From Terriglobales bacterium (GTDB taxonomy: Bacteria > Acidobacteriota > Terriglobia > Bryobacterales > Bryobacteraceae), in assembly GCA_021372245.1 (NCBI GenBank), contig JAJFUV010000362.1:1-64000 (forward strand): a stretch of 64,000 nt of DNA, read 5' to 3'. Below the pieces are notes generated by a model that was not told where the DNA came from, ran no database searches, and worked only from the letters and a program-made list of their open reading frames with translations. Below are positions 45,738 to 53,356 of this stretch, in pieces; positions within the stretch are counted from its first letter, which is position 1, and each line of letters opens with the position of its first letter. A program made the position numbers and the translations under genes.

Positions 45738-47078
45738 ATGTTTACTCGTTCAATCCTACCGACTTCGTGGCCAGAACCCCACACACTACTAGCGATCTCA
45801 AGCCCTGTGATGGGTATCGATGTTCGCGCTCTGCTTCCACGAGTGGCCGCCGCAGTTGTTCTCTCAGCTACGGCGGCATTGCAGGTGGCACCTGACCTCA
45901 TTGCAGTCCCGCTGATGGTCGTCTTGTCAGCCGCGCTTGGTCGGCGCGCCCTCATTAAGCCTAAACGGAACGCAGCTTGGCAGGTCGTCCCAAACTTGTG
46001 GGGCTATATCGTAGCGGGTTCCGGGTCCATGAAGTCGGCCTGCCTTCAGCTCGCGCTCTCCTGCCTGATAACACTCGAAGAGGAAGCAATCCGGACGCCA
46101 GGCAGTCGTCGTCGGTATCTGACGAACGATCCAACTACAGAAAAACTACTGGAGATACTCGTTGACAACCCTGCGGGAATACTGGTCTGGCGCGACGAGT
46201 TGACAGGATTCGTCGGGAATTTGAGCCGTAGGGGCCGTGAGGCTGACAGGCAGATGTATTCCGAAGGATGGCCTGGGAATCAGCCATTCAGTCAGGATCG
46301 AATCGGTAGGGGAACGATCCGAGTGCCGCGTCACTGCATATCGATCCTCGGAGGCATTCAACCCGATCCCTGGCAGGAGCTGTTGAAGGGTTCCGCCAAG
46401 GCTGGCATTCTCGGAGACGGCTTTATCCAGCGGTTTCAGATGGCTGTTTGGCCGGACCCACACAAGGACTATGTCTACGAGGACGAGCCTCCAGATGCCG
46501 AATCCGAGCAGCGTTTGGCCGCTGTCTTCAGGCGGATCGTCGCGATGCCGGCAGAAGACCCCGTGGAGTTTGGTTTTGACGACGACGCCCAGGAAATGTT
46601 CGTCGACTGGTTTGAGAAGCTTGAACGCCGCATTCGGAACGAGACGATGCCTGAGATCGTCCGGGAGCACATCTCCAAGTACCGCAGCCTCATGCCGTCG
46701 CTGGCTCTGATTCTGCACGTGGCAGAGAAAGAGGAGCACTCAACGCTCATACCACTTCATCGCGCAGTCCGGGCAATTGAATGGTGCAGGTACCTCGAAT
46801 CGCATTTGCCGAGGCTCTATTCCTGCGTCATCGGAAGTGCCAACCCGAGCGCCGAACTCCTCGCCGTACGGATCAAGGAGGGCAAGCTCGGACAGCGGTT
46901 TAGCATCAGGGAGCTATCCGAGAAGGGCTGGTCTGGCCTCAATACTCCGGGTAAGGTTCGTGTGGCTGTCAAGATTCTCGAAGATGCCGCATGGGTCCGT
47001 CAATTGCCCCGTGATCCTAACCAGGTTGGTCGTCCCTCGGAGGGCTATGAGGTGAACCCCCGCATTGCGGAGGTCTGA
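45738..47078 (+). CDS. DUF3987-like primase/helicase ATPase
   Basis: 446 aa. The Walker-A-like segment AGSGSMKSA lies at about residue 94, and WRDELTGFVGNL with SILGGIQPDPW are the later DUF3987 blocks (Walker B and sensor 1). The C-terminal winged-helix part (ELLAVRIKEGKLGQRFSIRE, LSEKGWSGLNTPGKVRVAVK) follows. Longer relatives carry a primase domain in front, which is missing here. It probably opens or replicates the excised element. A repeat with an inverted copy begins eight bases after the stop, as with the other ATPase of this window. Confidence 0.75.
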   Translation: MFTRSILPTSWPEPHTLLAISSPVMGIDVRALLPRVAAAVVLSATAALQVAPDLIAVPLMVVLSAALGRRALIKPKRNAAWQVVPNLWGYIVAGSGSMKSACLQLALSCLITLEEEAIRTPGSRRRYLTNDPTTEKLLEILVDNPAGILVWRDELTGFVGNLSRRGREADRQMYSEGWPGNQPFSQDRIGRGTIRVPRHCISILGGIQPDPWQELLKGSAKAGILGDGFIQRFQMAVWPDPHKDYVYEDEPPDAESEQRLAAVFRRIVAMPAEDPVEFGFDDDAQEMFVDWFEKLERRIRNETMPEIVREHISKYRSLMPSLALILHVAEKEEHSTLIPLHRAVRAIEWCRYLESHLPRLYSCVIGSANPSAELLAVRIKEGKLGQRFSIRELSEKGWSGLNTPGKVRVAVKILEDAAWVRQLPRDPNQVGRPSEGYEVNPRIAEV

Positions 47079-47085
47079 GAGGGAA

Positions 47086-47104
47086 TTTGCGGGTTTTGCG
47101 GGTT
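47086..47104. repeat. Direct repeat (TTTGCGGG twice), left arm of an inverted repeat
   Basis: Two copies of TTTGCGGG/TTTTGCGGG follow the DUF3987-like stop. The reverse complement of TTTTGCGGGTT lies at 47303-47313. The remaining gap to 47468 shows no gene. Confidence 0.6.
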
Positions 47105-47302
47105 CCGGCGCCGGGGCAGGGTAGGAGTTCACCAGACCTGAATCACATGATGGAACAAAGGGCAGGAAGTGAAATAGACACCGTGAGGAAGGTAGTCGAG
47201 CCTAAGATAATGACCATGACCGAGGCGTGCCGCTCGCTCGCGCAATATGGTCATACCTTGCCCAACTCGGGGATCGCGCCGCCCGGCCGAGAGGCCCCGC
47301 TA

Positions 47303-47313
47303 AACCCGCAAAA
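47303..47313. repeat. Right arm of the inverted repeat
   Basis: AACCCGCAAAA, exactly complementary to 47094-47104; spacing 198 bases. Confidence 0.55.
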
Positions 47314-47468
47314 GAGCCTTCTCGTGTTGCCAAAGCACGTAGGTCAGAGTCGAGCGCAGGTCAATAGAGACGTCGATGCCGGCCGAATGTAGCCCAAACC
47401 GAAGCCCTCGGCTCGGCGGGCAAGGTGAAAGTGCGTTAAGATGGCCACAAAAAGGAGCGTTGTTTCAG

Positions 47469-47930
47469 GTGGTGGAATTGCCGCATCTTGAGTTCGCATT
47501 TGTGACCGACAAGTCGTTGCGTTGCATCCTTACTGAGGAATATGCCGAGGCGACGCGGGCATATGAGGCGGGAGCGTACCTGGGCGCCATGGTCACCGCG
47601 GGCGCCGTGGCAGAAGGATTGCTCACTTGGGCGCTATTGACGCGCGAAAAGGAAGCTGTTGGGAACAAGAGCGCCATGCGTGACCGTAACGGCCAGTTAC
47701 TGCCCATCGAATCGTGGAACCTCACCAGCCTCCTCTTAGTCGCCCAAGACATCAAGCTGGTAGGCGAGTACGCATGCAAGGGATCCTGGGCTCTGAAGGA
47801 GTTTCGCAACCTCATCCACCCCTGCAAGCTGTTGGGCACCAGCGCGCGACCAGACGCCAGCCTAGCGCTGAATGCGATCACCGCGCTTGCCGAGCTCAAC
47901 CGGAGCCTCAAGGAACGCGTCGCCCTATGA
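47469..47930 (+). CDS. HEPN/DUF4145-like small helical protein
   Basis: 153 aa from GTG 47469 (AAGGAG 11 bases upstream). All-helical; YLGAMVTAGAVAEGLLTWAL and ALKEFRNLIHPCKLLG give the R-N-x-x-H motif at residues 113-117 that is typical of HEPN-like and DUF4145-like bundles. The spacing (R-x3-H) is shorter than the catalytic R-x4-6-H of HEPN RNases, so it is probably not a nuclease. The stop overlaps the ATG of the phosphatase remnant, so they were one unit. Role unknown. Confidence 0.65.
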   Translation: MVELPHLEFAFVTDKSLRCILTEEYAEATRAYEAGAYLGAMVTAGAVAEGLLTWALLTREKEAVGNKSAMRDRNGQLLPIESWNLTSLLLVAQDIKLVGEYACKGSWALKEFRNLIHPCKLLGTSARPDASLALNAITALAELNRSLKERVAL

Positions 47931-48372
47931 ACCACGATGATGCCGTCCTCATGAACTTCACATGGATCATCGAAGGCCAGCTCGCGGCATGCCGTGGGCC
48001 ACGCAACGACACCGACCTGGCGCTCCTCAAGAACGCAGGGGTTCGCGCCTTGGTCCGTCTTGCGCATGAGGAGGAAACTGGCATGACCACCACTGCGGTG
48101 TCCAGAGCGGGGTTGCGGGATTGCTACGAACCCGTCCCCGACTTCACGGCACCAACGCAGGCACAACTCGACCACACCACCCGCTTCATAAAGGATTCCA
48201 TGGAACGGGGCGAGCCCGTTGCAGTCTCGTTAGCGCCGGCATGACCGCCGAGCAGGCCATCGCCGCACTCATCGCAAAGCGCCCTGGCGCGCGAGAAATC
48301 CTCCACGTTCCAGGACAAGCAGCAGCTATCAGCGCGTTCGCAGGACGGCAAATGCTACGAAAGCAATCGTAG
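47927..48372 (+). pseudogene. Dual-specificity phosphatase-like gene with the catalytic loop deleted
   Basis: The N-terminal half (FTWIIEGQLAACRGPRNDTD, LALLKNAGVRALVRLAHEEE, RFIKDSMERGEPVAV) and the C-terminal half in another frame (LVSAGMTAEQAIAALIAKRP) are both clear parts of a small DSP. In intact relatives the H-C-x5-R loop lies exactly between them. Here about 50 bases are missing at 48220-48230, which removes the catalytic Cys and Arg and shifts the frame (stop at 48244). It is therefore inactive as a phosphatase. Confidence 0.75.
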
Positions 48373-48836
48373 GGCACCGGCCACCCCGATTCACGGTCGC
48401 GGATTCCGCGATAGATGAGCATATCGAGGGTCTAAAGTCGATGTTCCTCATGCTTGTCTGAACGGCAGGGTCGAACCAACTCCCGGAAACGTCTCCGCCA
48501 ACCCTGCGCCCCCTTTTCCACGCCTCCAGAAGGCCCTAGGACGCGTCGTCCAGACCGGGCCGGGCGCCGGGGGCCGGGCGGCAGGCGGACTGTGACAGGG
48601 CGCGTCGATGAGTCTATGCCCTCACTGACTATAACGGATTAGCTGTCGCTCCTTTGGCCTTGAATGATTCACCTCCATCACCTTGGACTCTTCAGGATGG
48701 AACCATCCTCTCGTCAAACGATGTATTTTCCATGCTCCAAGTGAGTCAGGCTGAGAATCACTTCGAGGAATTGCCCGTACCCAAGGGGAAGCTCCAACAT
48801 TCTCGGGAGAACAGTGGCGTTCGTTTCCACTGCAGG
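48373..48836. other. Gap with GC-rich repeat, no gene recognised
   Basis: No supported coding frame. It holds the left copy of the GC-rich inverted repeat (see 48531-48548). The downstream ends of the CBASS operon transcript fall here. Confidence 0.5.
48531..48548. repeat. Left copy of an 18-bp inverted repeat bracketing the defence core
   Basis: AGGCCCTAGGACGCGTCG occurs here and, in reverse complement, at 61128-61145 with no mismatch. Both copies are followed (in the same relative sense) by a diverged CCGGGC-rich stretch of about 40 bases, so they are members of one larger repeat. Confidence 0.8.
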
Positions 48837-49835
48837 CTAGGCTGGATTTGATTTCAGCGCTTGACTCTGTATCGAGAGGCAAGGCGTGAATGGGTCCGCA
48901 GCGCGATCAAGAAACCTTAAGCTGACGGTCTTCTCCTCGTGTCGGGCACGGTCAATACCCAACCCCTTCAGATCAGAGATCTGTCTCACGTCGTCAATGG
49001 AGAAGCGCGCCGTCTGCACTACTGGGTTCACCCGGTATGGTGACCTTCCGAGTAGGATCGCTGCTTGTTTTGCCGCCCCGTCGGCCTGTGCCTGCATGAA
49101 GAGCGGAACTAGCTTGTTCCGCCACCTCCATGCGCCGCCCCTTCTCCGTAGTTTCTCAGGCACGTGGAACGGCTCGTCTGTGGTCCCGATGTTCAACACG
49201 TCGATCTGGTTGGGCCGCTGCCCGATGTTCGCTATCGCTTCGATCACGCCGACCATGATCGGGTTGTTCGCCCAAACTCCGCCGTCGAGGTAGATCCTCC
49301 CATCGCCGATGTCGTGGGCGGGAAGATACGTCGGAGCCGCCGACGTCGCCAGCGCGACATCCACGCAGCGACGTAGGTAGTCCTGCTTGAAACGGTCGCA
49401 GTGCGCGGTCTTGAAAAGCGCGATGCTCCCATCGAGGACGTTGAATGCCGGAATCACCAGTCGCGTCCTCGAATTGCCCAACTTCCTATCGCCGAAGACC
49501 TCTTGTAGCGCCTCCCTCAGTGGAGCAGGATCATGTTTCCCACAGACCAGCCAGCGCGACCTGCGCCATGTCCGCACGTGAACACCGACCGAGGGGAAAA
49601 TCGTAGGTCCATGCTTGAGGTAGAAGCTGAGGATCTCTGATGCGGGCAGACCGAGGCCTAGCCCGATGGCGATGATACCCCCGGTGGACGTCCCGGTGAT
49701 CAGGTCGAAGTAGTCCGCCACCTGCTTGCCCGTCATCCGCTCGACCTCCGCGAGGAAGGATGCGCTGAACACGCCCTTGATACCACCGCCATCGAGGGCC
49801 AGAATCCTAAATGGTCGCTTTGAGTCAGTCGTCAT
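48837..49835 (-). CDS. capV: CBASS patatin-like phospholipase effector
   Basis: 332 aa. Patatin motifs: GGGIKG oxyanion loop (residues 16-21), nucleophile Ser50 in GTSTGG, catalytic Asp184 in LDGGVWANNP. CapV effectors degrade inner-membrane phospholipids when activated by cyclic GMP-AMP, killing the infected cell. ATG 49835 overlaps the stop of the E2-like gene. Last gene of a four-gene CBASS operon. The C-terminal 100 residues probably bind the cyclic nucleotide. Confidence 0.9.
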   Translation of the reverse strand: MTTDSKRPFRILALDGGGIKGVFSASFLAEVERMTGKQVADYFDLITGTSTGGIIAIGLGLGLPASEILSFYLKHGPTIFPSVGVHVRTWRRSRWLVCGKHDPAPLREALQEVFGDRKLGNSRTRLVIPAFNVLDGSIALFKTAHCDRFKQDYLRRCVDVALATSAAPTYLPAHDIGDGRIYLDGGVWANNPIMVGVIEAIANIGQRPNQIDVLNIGTTDEPFHVPEKLRRRGGAWRWRNKLVPLFMQAQADGAAKQAAILLGRSPYRVNPVVQTARFSIDDVRQISDLKGLGIDRARHEEKTVSLRFLDRAADPFTPCLSIQSQALKSNPA

Positions 49836-50257
49836 GTTGCTGGTTTCTCCGCACTCCTATGGTCAACACCGCCCCCGAGCCACTCCCCCGTCGCGCTCCA
49901 GATCTCGTAGTACATAAGCCAGAGCGAGAGCCAACTCACGATGGAAGTGGCGATCTTCATCTCCGATGTCCAGTCGGCGTTGGCGGGATAGTATAGGCAA
50001 GGTTCGTCGTCGGCGTAAGTGTGAGGTATCGACTCGTCCTTGTCGCGACGCCGGAGTTGGCCGTTCGGAACGAACACGCGTGGGCGGTGGCCGAATGCAT
50101 AGTGGATGATGACCCTGTATTCTCTGCTCAGGGGCGTGGGTTGAATAACCCCTCTGCAGATCAATTCACGCCCAGTCACTTCTGTCTGGAAAAGCGGGAG
50201 GTTGTTGCGCATCCAAGCTGCCTGTTCGCGGACGTTCAATCTGCGTTTACCGGTCAT
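49832..50257 (-). CDS. CBASS stand-alone E2-like conjugating protein
   Basis: 141 aa from ATG 50257, which overlaps the CD-NTase stop (TGATG). The family pattern of short type II CBASS E2 proteins is clear: VIIHYAFGHRPRVFV, then PHTYADDEPCLYYP with the likely catalytic Cys87, and WLSLWLMYYEIWSATGEWLGGG at the end. There is no E1 domain and no JAB gene in this operon. In related E2-only systems the E2 acts on the C-terminus of the CD-NTase; the CD-NTase here ends Phe-Phe-Gly-Lys-Ala. Confidence 0.88.
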   Translation of the reverse strand: MTGKRRLNVREQAAWMRNNLPLFQTEVTGRELICRGVIQPTPLSREYRVIIHYAFGHRPRVFVPNGQLRRRDKDESIPHTYADDEPCLYYPANADWTSEMKIATSIVSWLSLWLMYYEIWSATGEWLGGGVDHRSAEKPAT

Positions 50258-51390
50258 CAAGCCTTTCCGAAGAAGTTGTTGCGCGGAATGGCCAGCCCAC
50301 TAACCGCCGTTGTGATCGTCGCCGTCTTGGGGGCCACCAGCAATTCGCCTCTGTCGCGAAGTCCCCTCGTCAGACCACCGAAAGCACTCACAGCCTTGGT
50401 TGCGATGGAACTTCCGAACAGTGAACCAAGGCCCTTGCTGACATCGTCGAGTCCACGTTTTGCCAAGAGTGCGTCGAGTTGCTGACGGAAGTGCCGGATG
50501 TACCTCTTGAACTGGCTGTAGGTCTCCTCCGTCCAGCTGTCGGCGAAGTTCTCATCAGGGTTGGTTGGGTTAGGTATCGCAATGATCCCCGGAGTGGACT
50601 CGACCAGCCGTAGGATCGCGCTCACGGTATCGTCGAGGCAAACCGTTAGCGACTCCTGGCCCCGGTAGAAGGTGGCGGCCAGTGTGGTAAGCACTACCGA
50701 TCGCGCCGCCTCCGGGTTGCCATTGAAGAACGAGTCCCGGTGCCGCTTCAGCAGTTGTACGGTTCGCTGGAGGGGATACTTCATCTCGGAGGGCACTGGG
50801 CTTGGCAGGGGCCGCACATCTTTAGCCAAGTAGCCGAGCGCTCTGTGCGGCTGGTATCTGCAACGGTCGAAAAACCAGCTCGCGAAGCCGATTGGATTCG
50901 TTGGCATCCAGCATTCGAGCTTGCGGTCGGGCACCTTCACACAGGCTCCGCCGCGCCGTGGGTCTGGGCAGGCCGGAAGGATGTCCAGATGGAAGTTGCC
51001 CGCGTAGTTCAGCCTCAGGCAGCGCTTCTTCTTTTCCAGGATTTCCGTGTAAGTGCCGTGCTCGTTCAGCCTGCCAAAGACGAGGTCATAGACGACCAGC
51101 GGGTCTGCACCGCTGCAACCGTGAAGTTGGCACACAAGATCGAGGTCGAATTCTTCCCCAACCCAGGGCCGGTTAGTCGTTCCCAGCCGCATGCTGCCCT
51201 GCGGGTAGATCATCGGATGGAAGACCTGGAGTAGGCTTCCGTCTGCCGACAGCCACTCTCCGACAGCCTCGTACTTCTGTTTGGCGTCAGCGTATTGCGT
51301 GGGCGTGATTTGGAGCGCAATGCAGATCTGCTCGAGTAGTGAATCGAGTTGCCCCTGTCTGCTGTCGAGTGCAATTGCAGGATGCGCCAT
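50257..51390 (-). CDS. CBASS CD-NTase (cGAS/DncV-like nucleotidyltransferase)
   Basis: 377 aa from ATG 51390, supported by GGAGGA upstream; the frame runs to 51579 without a good start. The active site is complete: GS (65-66) in YPQGSMRLGTT, D82-x-D84 in EFDLDLV, and D136 in FHLDILPA. It makes a cyclic di- or trinucleotide on phage infection and so activates the patatin effector. The product cannot be told from sequence; a patatin partner suggests cyclic GMP-AMP. The C-terminus (NNFFGKA) resembles the conjugated tails of type II enzymes. Confidence 0.92.
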   Translation of the reverse strand: MAHPAIALDSRQGQLDSLLEQICIALQITPTQYADAKQKYEAVGEWLSADGSLLQVFHPMIYPQGSMRLGTTNRPWVGEEFDLDLVCQLHGCSGADPLVVYDLVFGRLNEHGTYTEILEKKKRCLRLNYAGNFHLDILPACPDPRRGGACVKVPDRKLECWMPTNPIGFASWFFDRCRYQPHRALGYLAKDVRPLPSPVPSEMKYPLQRTVQLLKRHRDSFFNGNPEAARSVVLTTLAATFYRGQESLTVCLDDTVSAILRLVESTPGIIAIPNPTNPDENFADSWTEETYSQFKRYIRHFRQQLDALLAKRGLDDVSKGLGSLFGSSIATKAVSAFGGLTRGLRDRGELLVAPKTATITTAVSGLAIPRNNFFGKA

Positions 51391-51412
51391 CGTTTCTCGT
51401 CCTCCCCCAGTG

Positions 51413-51700
51413 CTACCGGCACTCAGGCAGGCTGAGGAGGTTGTTGGGGTGTTCTCCGTCCGCCGTGGTCTTGAGATACTTGTTTCCGAGACGGCTGACG
51501 GCCACGATGACCCAGACTGTACTGCCATTGACCGATACATAGAATTGCCATCGTCCACTTTCAATTCCGGCGATCGCATCCTGTTGGGAGAGTTTCCACC
51601 TCGTTCCGTCTGGGTTTACGCCACCGACGTTGAGAATCCTCTCGTGCGGATTGGTCCGGTCGCTTTTGTTGATGCATCGAATCTGAATTTGTTGTGCCAT
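51413..51700 (-). CDS. DUF3892 protein at the head of the CBASS operon
   Basis: 95 aa from ATG 51700 (AAAGG upstream; TTG 51706 is an alternative). [20 protein letters not shown], then [20 protein letters not shown] and [20 protein letters not shown] match DUF3892. It is the first gene of the operon, 22 bases before the CD-NTase. Its function is unknown; the position suggests a link with the CBASS system or a separate role in the same transcript. Confidence 0.85.
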   Translation of the reverse strand: MAQQIQIRCINKSDRTNPHERILNVGGVNPDGTRWKLSQQDAIAGIESGRWQFYVSVNGSTVWVIVAVSRLGNKYLKTTADGEHPNNLLSLPECR

Positions 51701-51770
51701 TTCCAATACCTTTCTGCTGACGCCTCAAAAGGGTCTGCAACTCCAGTATAGCATAGCATGTGAACAAATA

Positions 51771-51785
51771 TTCGCTGCCAGCGAA
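51771..51785. promoter_or_regulatory. Palindrome in the divergent CBASS/XRE promoter region
   Basis: TTCGCTGCCAGCGAA is a perfect 7-bp-arm palindrome around one base. It lies midway in the 146-base divergent gap between the CBASS operon (start 51700, minus) and the XRE gene (start 51847, plus), where an operator for the XRE regulator would be expected. Confidence 0.5.
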
Positions 51786-51846
51786 CAAAATAAATCAGGT
51801 CTTGCATATCTAATTGAAAAGGCTCAAGATAGAAGGTTGGTGACAC

Positions 51847-52254
51847 ATGGACACAGTAGGTAAGAGGATACGTAAGCTCAGGGAAGAAAAGAGGCTTACC
51901 CTCGATCAGTTGTCCGAGCGCACGGGCATCAGTAAGGGATTCCTCAGTGACGCAGAGAATGGAAACCGCAACATGAGTTCGCAGAATCTGCTCAAAATTG
52001 CGAACGAGCTAAACGCCTCGCTGGACTTCCTCCTGCGCGGTGCCGAAGTGGCACCGCCAAAACCCGAGCCGCTCACGATTCCGCCGGAATTGACTGAAGC
52101 CGCACGAGAACTCGACCTGTCGTTTGCGCAAACCGAAGCATTGCTCGCAGTGCACCGATCCGTTGTGGCACGACGATCGAACGAGGGACTCCGCACGCCC
52201 ACCGTGCAGGATTGGAAGGAGATGTACAAGAGCCTGAAGAAGTTCCTCGTCTAG
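51847..52254 (+). CDS. XRE-family repressor (CapH-like)
   Basis: 135 aa. The HTH covers residues 5-60 (GKRIRKLREEKRLTLDQLSE, then TGISKGFLSDAENGNRNMS). The C-terminal part is helical. It is followed seven bases later by an ImmA-like metallopeptidase. XRE plus ImmA-like pairs (CapH/CapP) control CBASS operons, the peptidase cutting the repressor on a stress signal. This pair is divergent to a CBASS operon and at the head of the type I R-M operon, so it may control both. Confidence 0.85.
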   Translation: MDTVGKRIRKLREEKRLTLDQLSERTGISKGFLSDAENGNRNMSSQNLLKIANELNASLDFLLRGAEVAPPKPEPLTIPPELTEAARELDLSFAQTEALLAVHRSVVARRSNEGLRTPTVQDWKEMYKSLKKFLV

Positions 52255-52261
52255 CGCCGCT

Positions 52262-53353
52262 ATGGATCGCCTTCACGCCCAGAAGATCTGGAAAATCGCG
52301 TCGGATTTGGGGCTTCCGCCGAACGGAGCGCCAGCCGACGCTATCCTCGGCTTTTGCGAAGACCGGGCGAAGGCTATGTTGTTCGACTTTCCGGAATGCG
52401 CATCGCCGTCTGAACTGCTCGACATCATGGCCGCTACGCTCGGCACTCGCTTCGAGGAGGTGCAAAGCGACGATGAACTCTTTGCGCTCCAGAGACAGTA
52501 CGTCTTGAGCGGCGAGTTGGGATTCACTTCGCTTGGTAAGGAACTCGAAGGCGAGTCGTACGGCGTGACCTTCCTCAGGATGGTGGCATGCACCGGCGAA
52601 CGGCCGTTCGTATCGGTGATTGATTGCCGAGGGAAGAAATCCCTCCGTTCATACTTCACGAAGTGGCACGAGATCGCTCACCTTCTGATTCTGACCGATC
52701 AGCAGAAAAGTGCGTACAAGCGCACGCATGGGTACGGCGCCAACAAAGACCCCGAGGAGACCCTCGTTGACTTGATCGCAGGCCACATGGGCTTCCTCCC
52801 CACTTTCCTATTGCCCGAGATCCGTGCGGATGTGTCATTCTCGGAGGTGGACCGGATCAGGCTCAAGCTCTGCCCTGAGGCCAGTTTCCAAGCGTCGGCC
52901 ATCGCGTATGCGAAGAATCATCGGCTCCCCTGTTTGCTCATTGAGGCGAAACTCGCTCTGAGAAAGGACGAGGAGGCGGAGACCTTTCAAGGTTGTTTCT
53001 CCTTCCACGATCCACCCACCCCTAGGCTCCGCGTGCAGATGGTCGTGCCGGGCGGTGATGCCAGGAAACATGGCCTCTACATTCCCAAGAACCATCGCGT
53101 ACCGGAGACGTCGGTTATTCACCAAGTCCACGATGGGCAGCAGGACTACGCTGTTGCTACCGAGTGCCTGTCATTTTGGAAGTCTTCGGATGGCAAACGC
53201 CTCGAAGCCTTGCCAGTCCGGATTGAGGCGCGCAAGTCGTTCGATGCTGTTCTTGCGCTGATCTCTCTGGCAGGCGATGGCCCACATCTTCAACGCGGCA
53301 CCCAGAAGAAACGAAATCCAGGTGGCACCCGCATCTTCGATGACAGTTATTGA
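52262..53353 (+). CDS. ImmA/IrrE-type metallopeptidase (CapP-like)
   Basis: 363 aa. The zinc motif H136-E-x2-H140 (KWHEIAHLL) is followed by a downstream acidic ligand in DPEETLVDLIAGHMGFLP. The C-terminal 150 residues (about 215-363) are a separate regulatory or sensor domain. Expected to cleave the neighbouring XRE repressor and thereby induce the defence genes. The HsdM gene starts three bases after its stop. Confidence 0.85.
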   Translation: MDRLHAQKIWKIASDLGLPPNGAPADAILGFCEDRAKAMLFDFPECASPSELLDIMAATLGTRFEEVQSDDELFALQRQYVLSGELGFTSLGKELEGESYGVTFLRMVACTGERPFVSVIDCRGKKSLRSYFTKWHEIAHLLILTDQQKSAYKRTHGYGANKDPEETLVDLIAGHMGFLPTFLLPEIRADVSFSEVDRIRLKLCPEASFQASAIAYAKNHRLPCLLIEAKLALRKDEEAETFQGCFSFHDPPTPRLRVQMVVPGGDARKHGLYIPKNHRVPETSVIHQVHDGQQDYAVATECLSFWKSSDGKRLEALPVRIEARKSFDAVLALISLAGDGPHLQRGTQKKRNPGGTRIFDDSY

Positions 53354-53356
53354 CCC

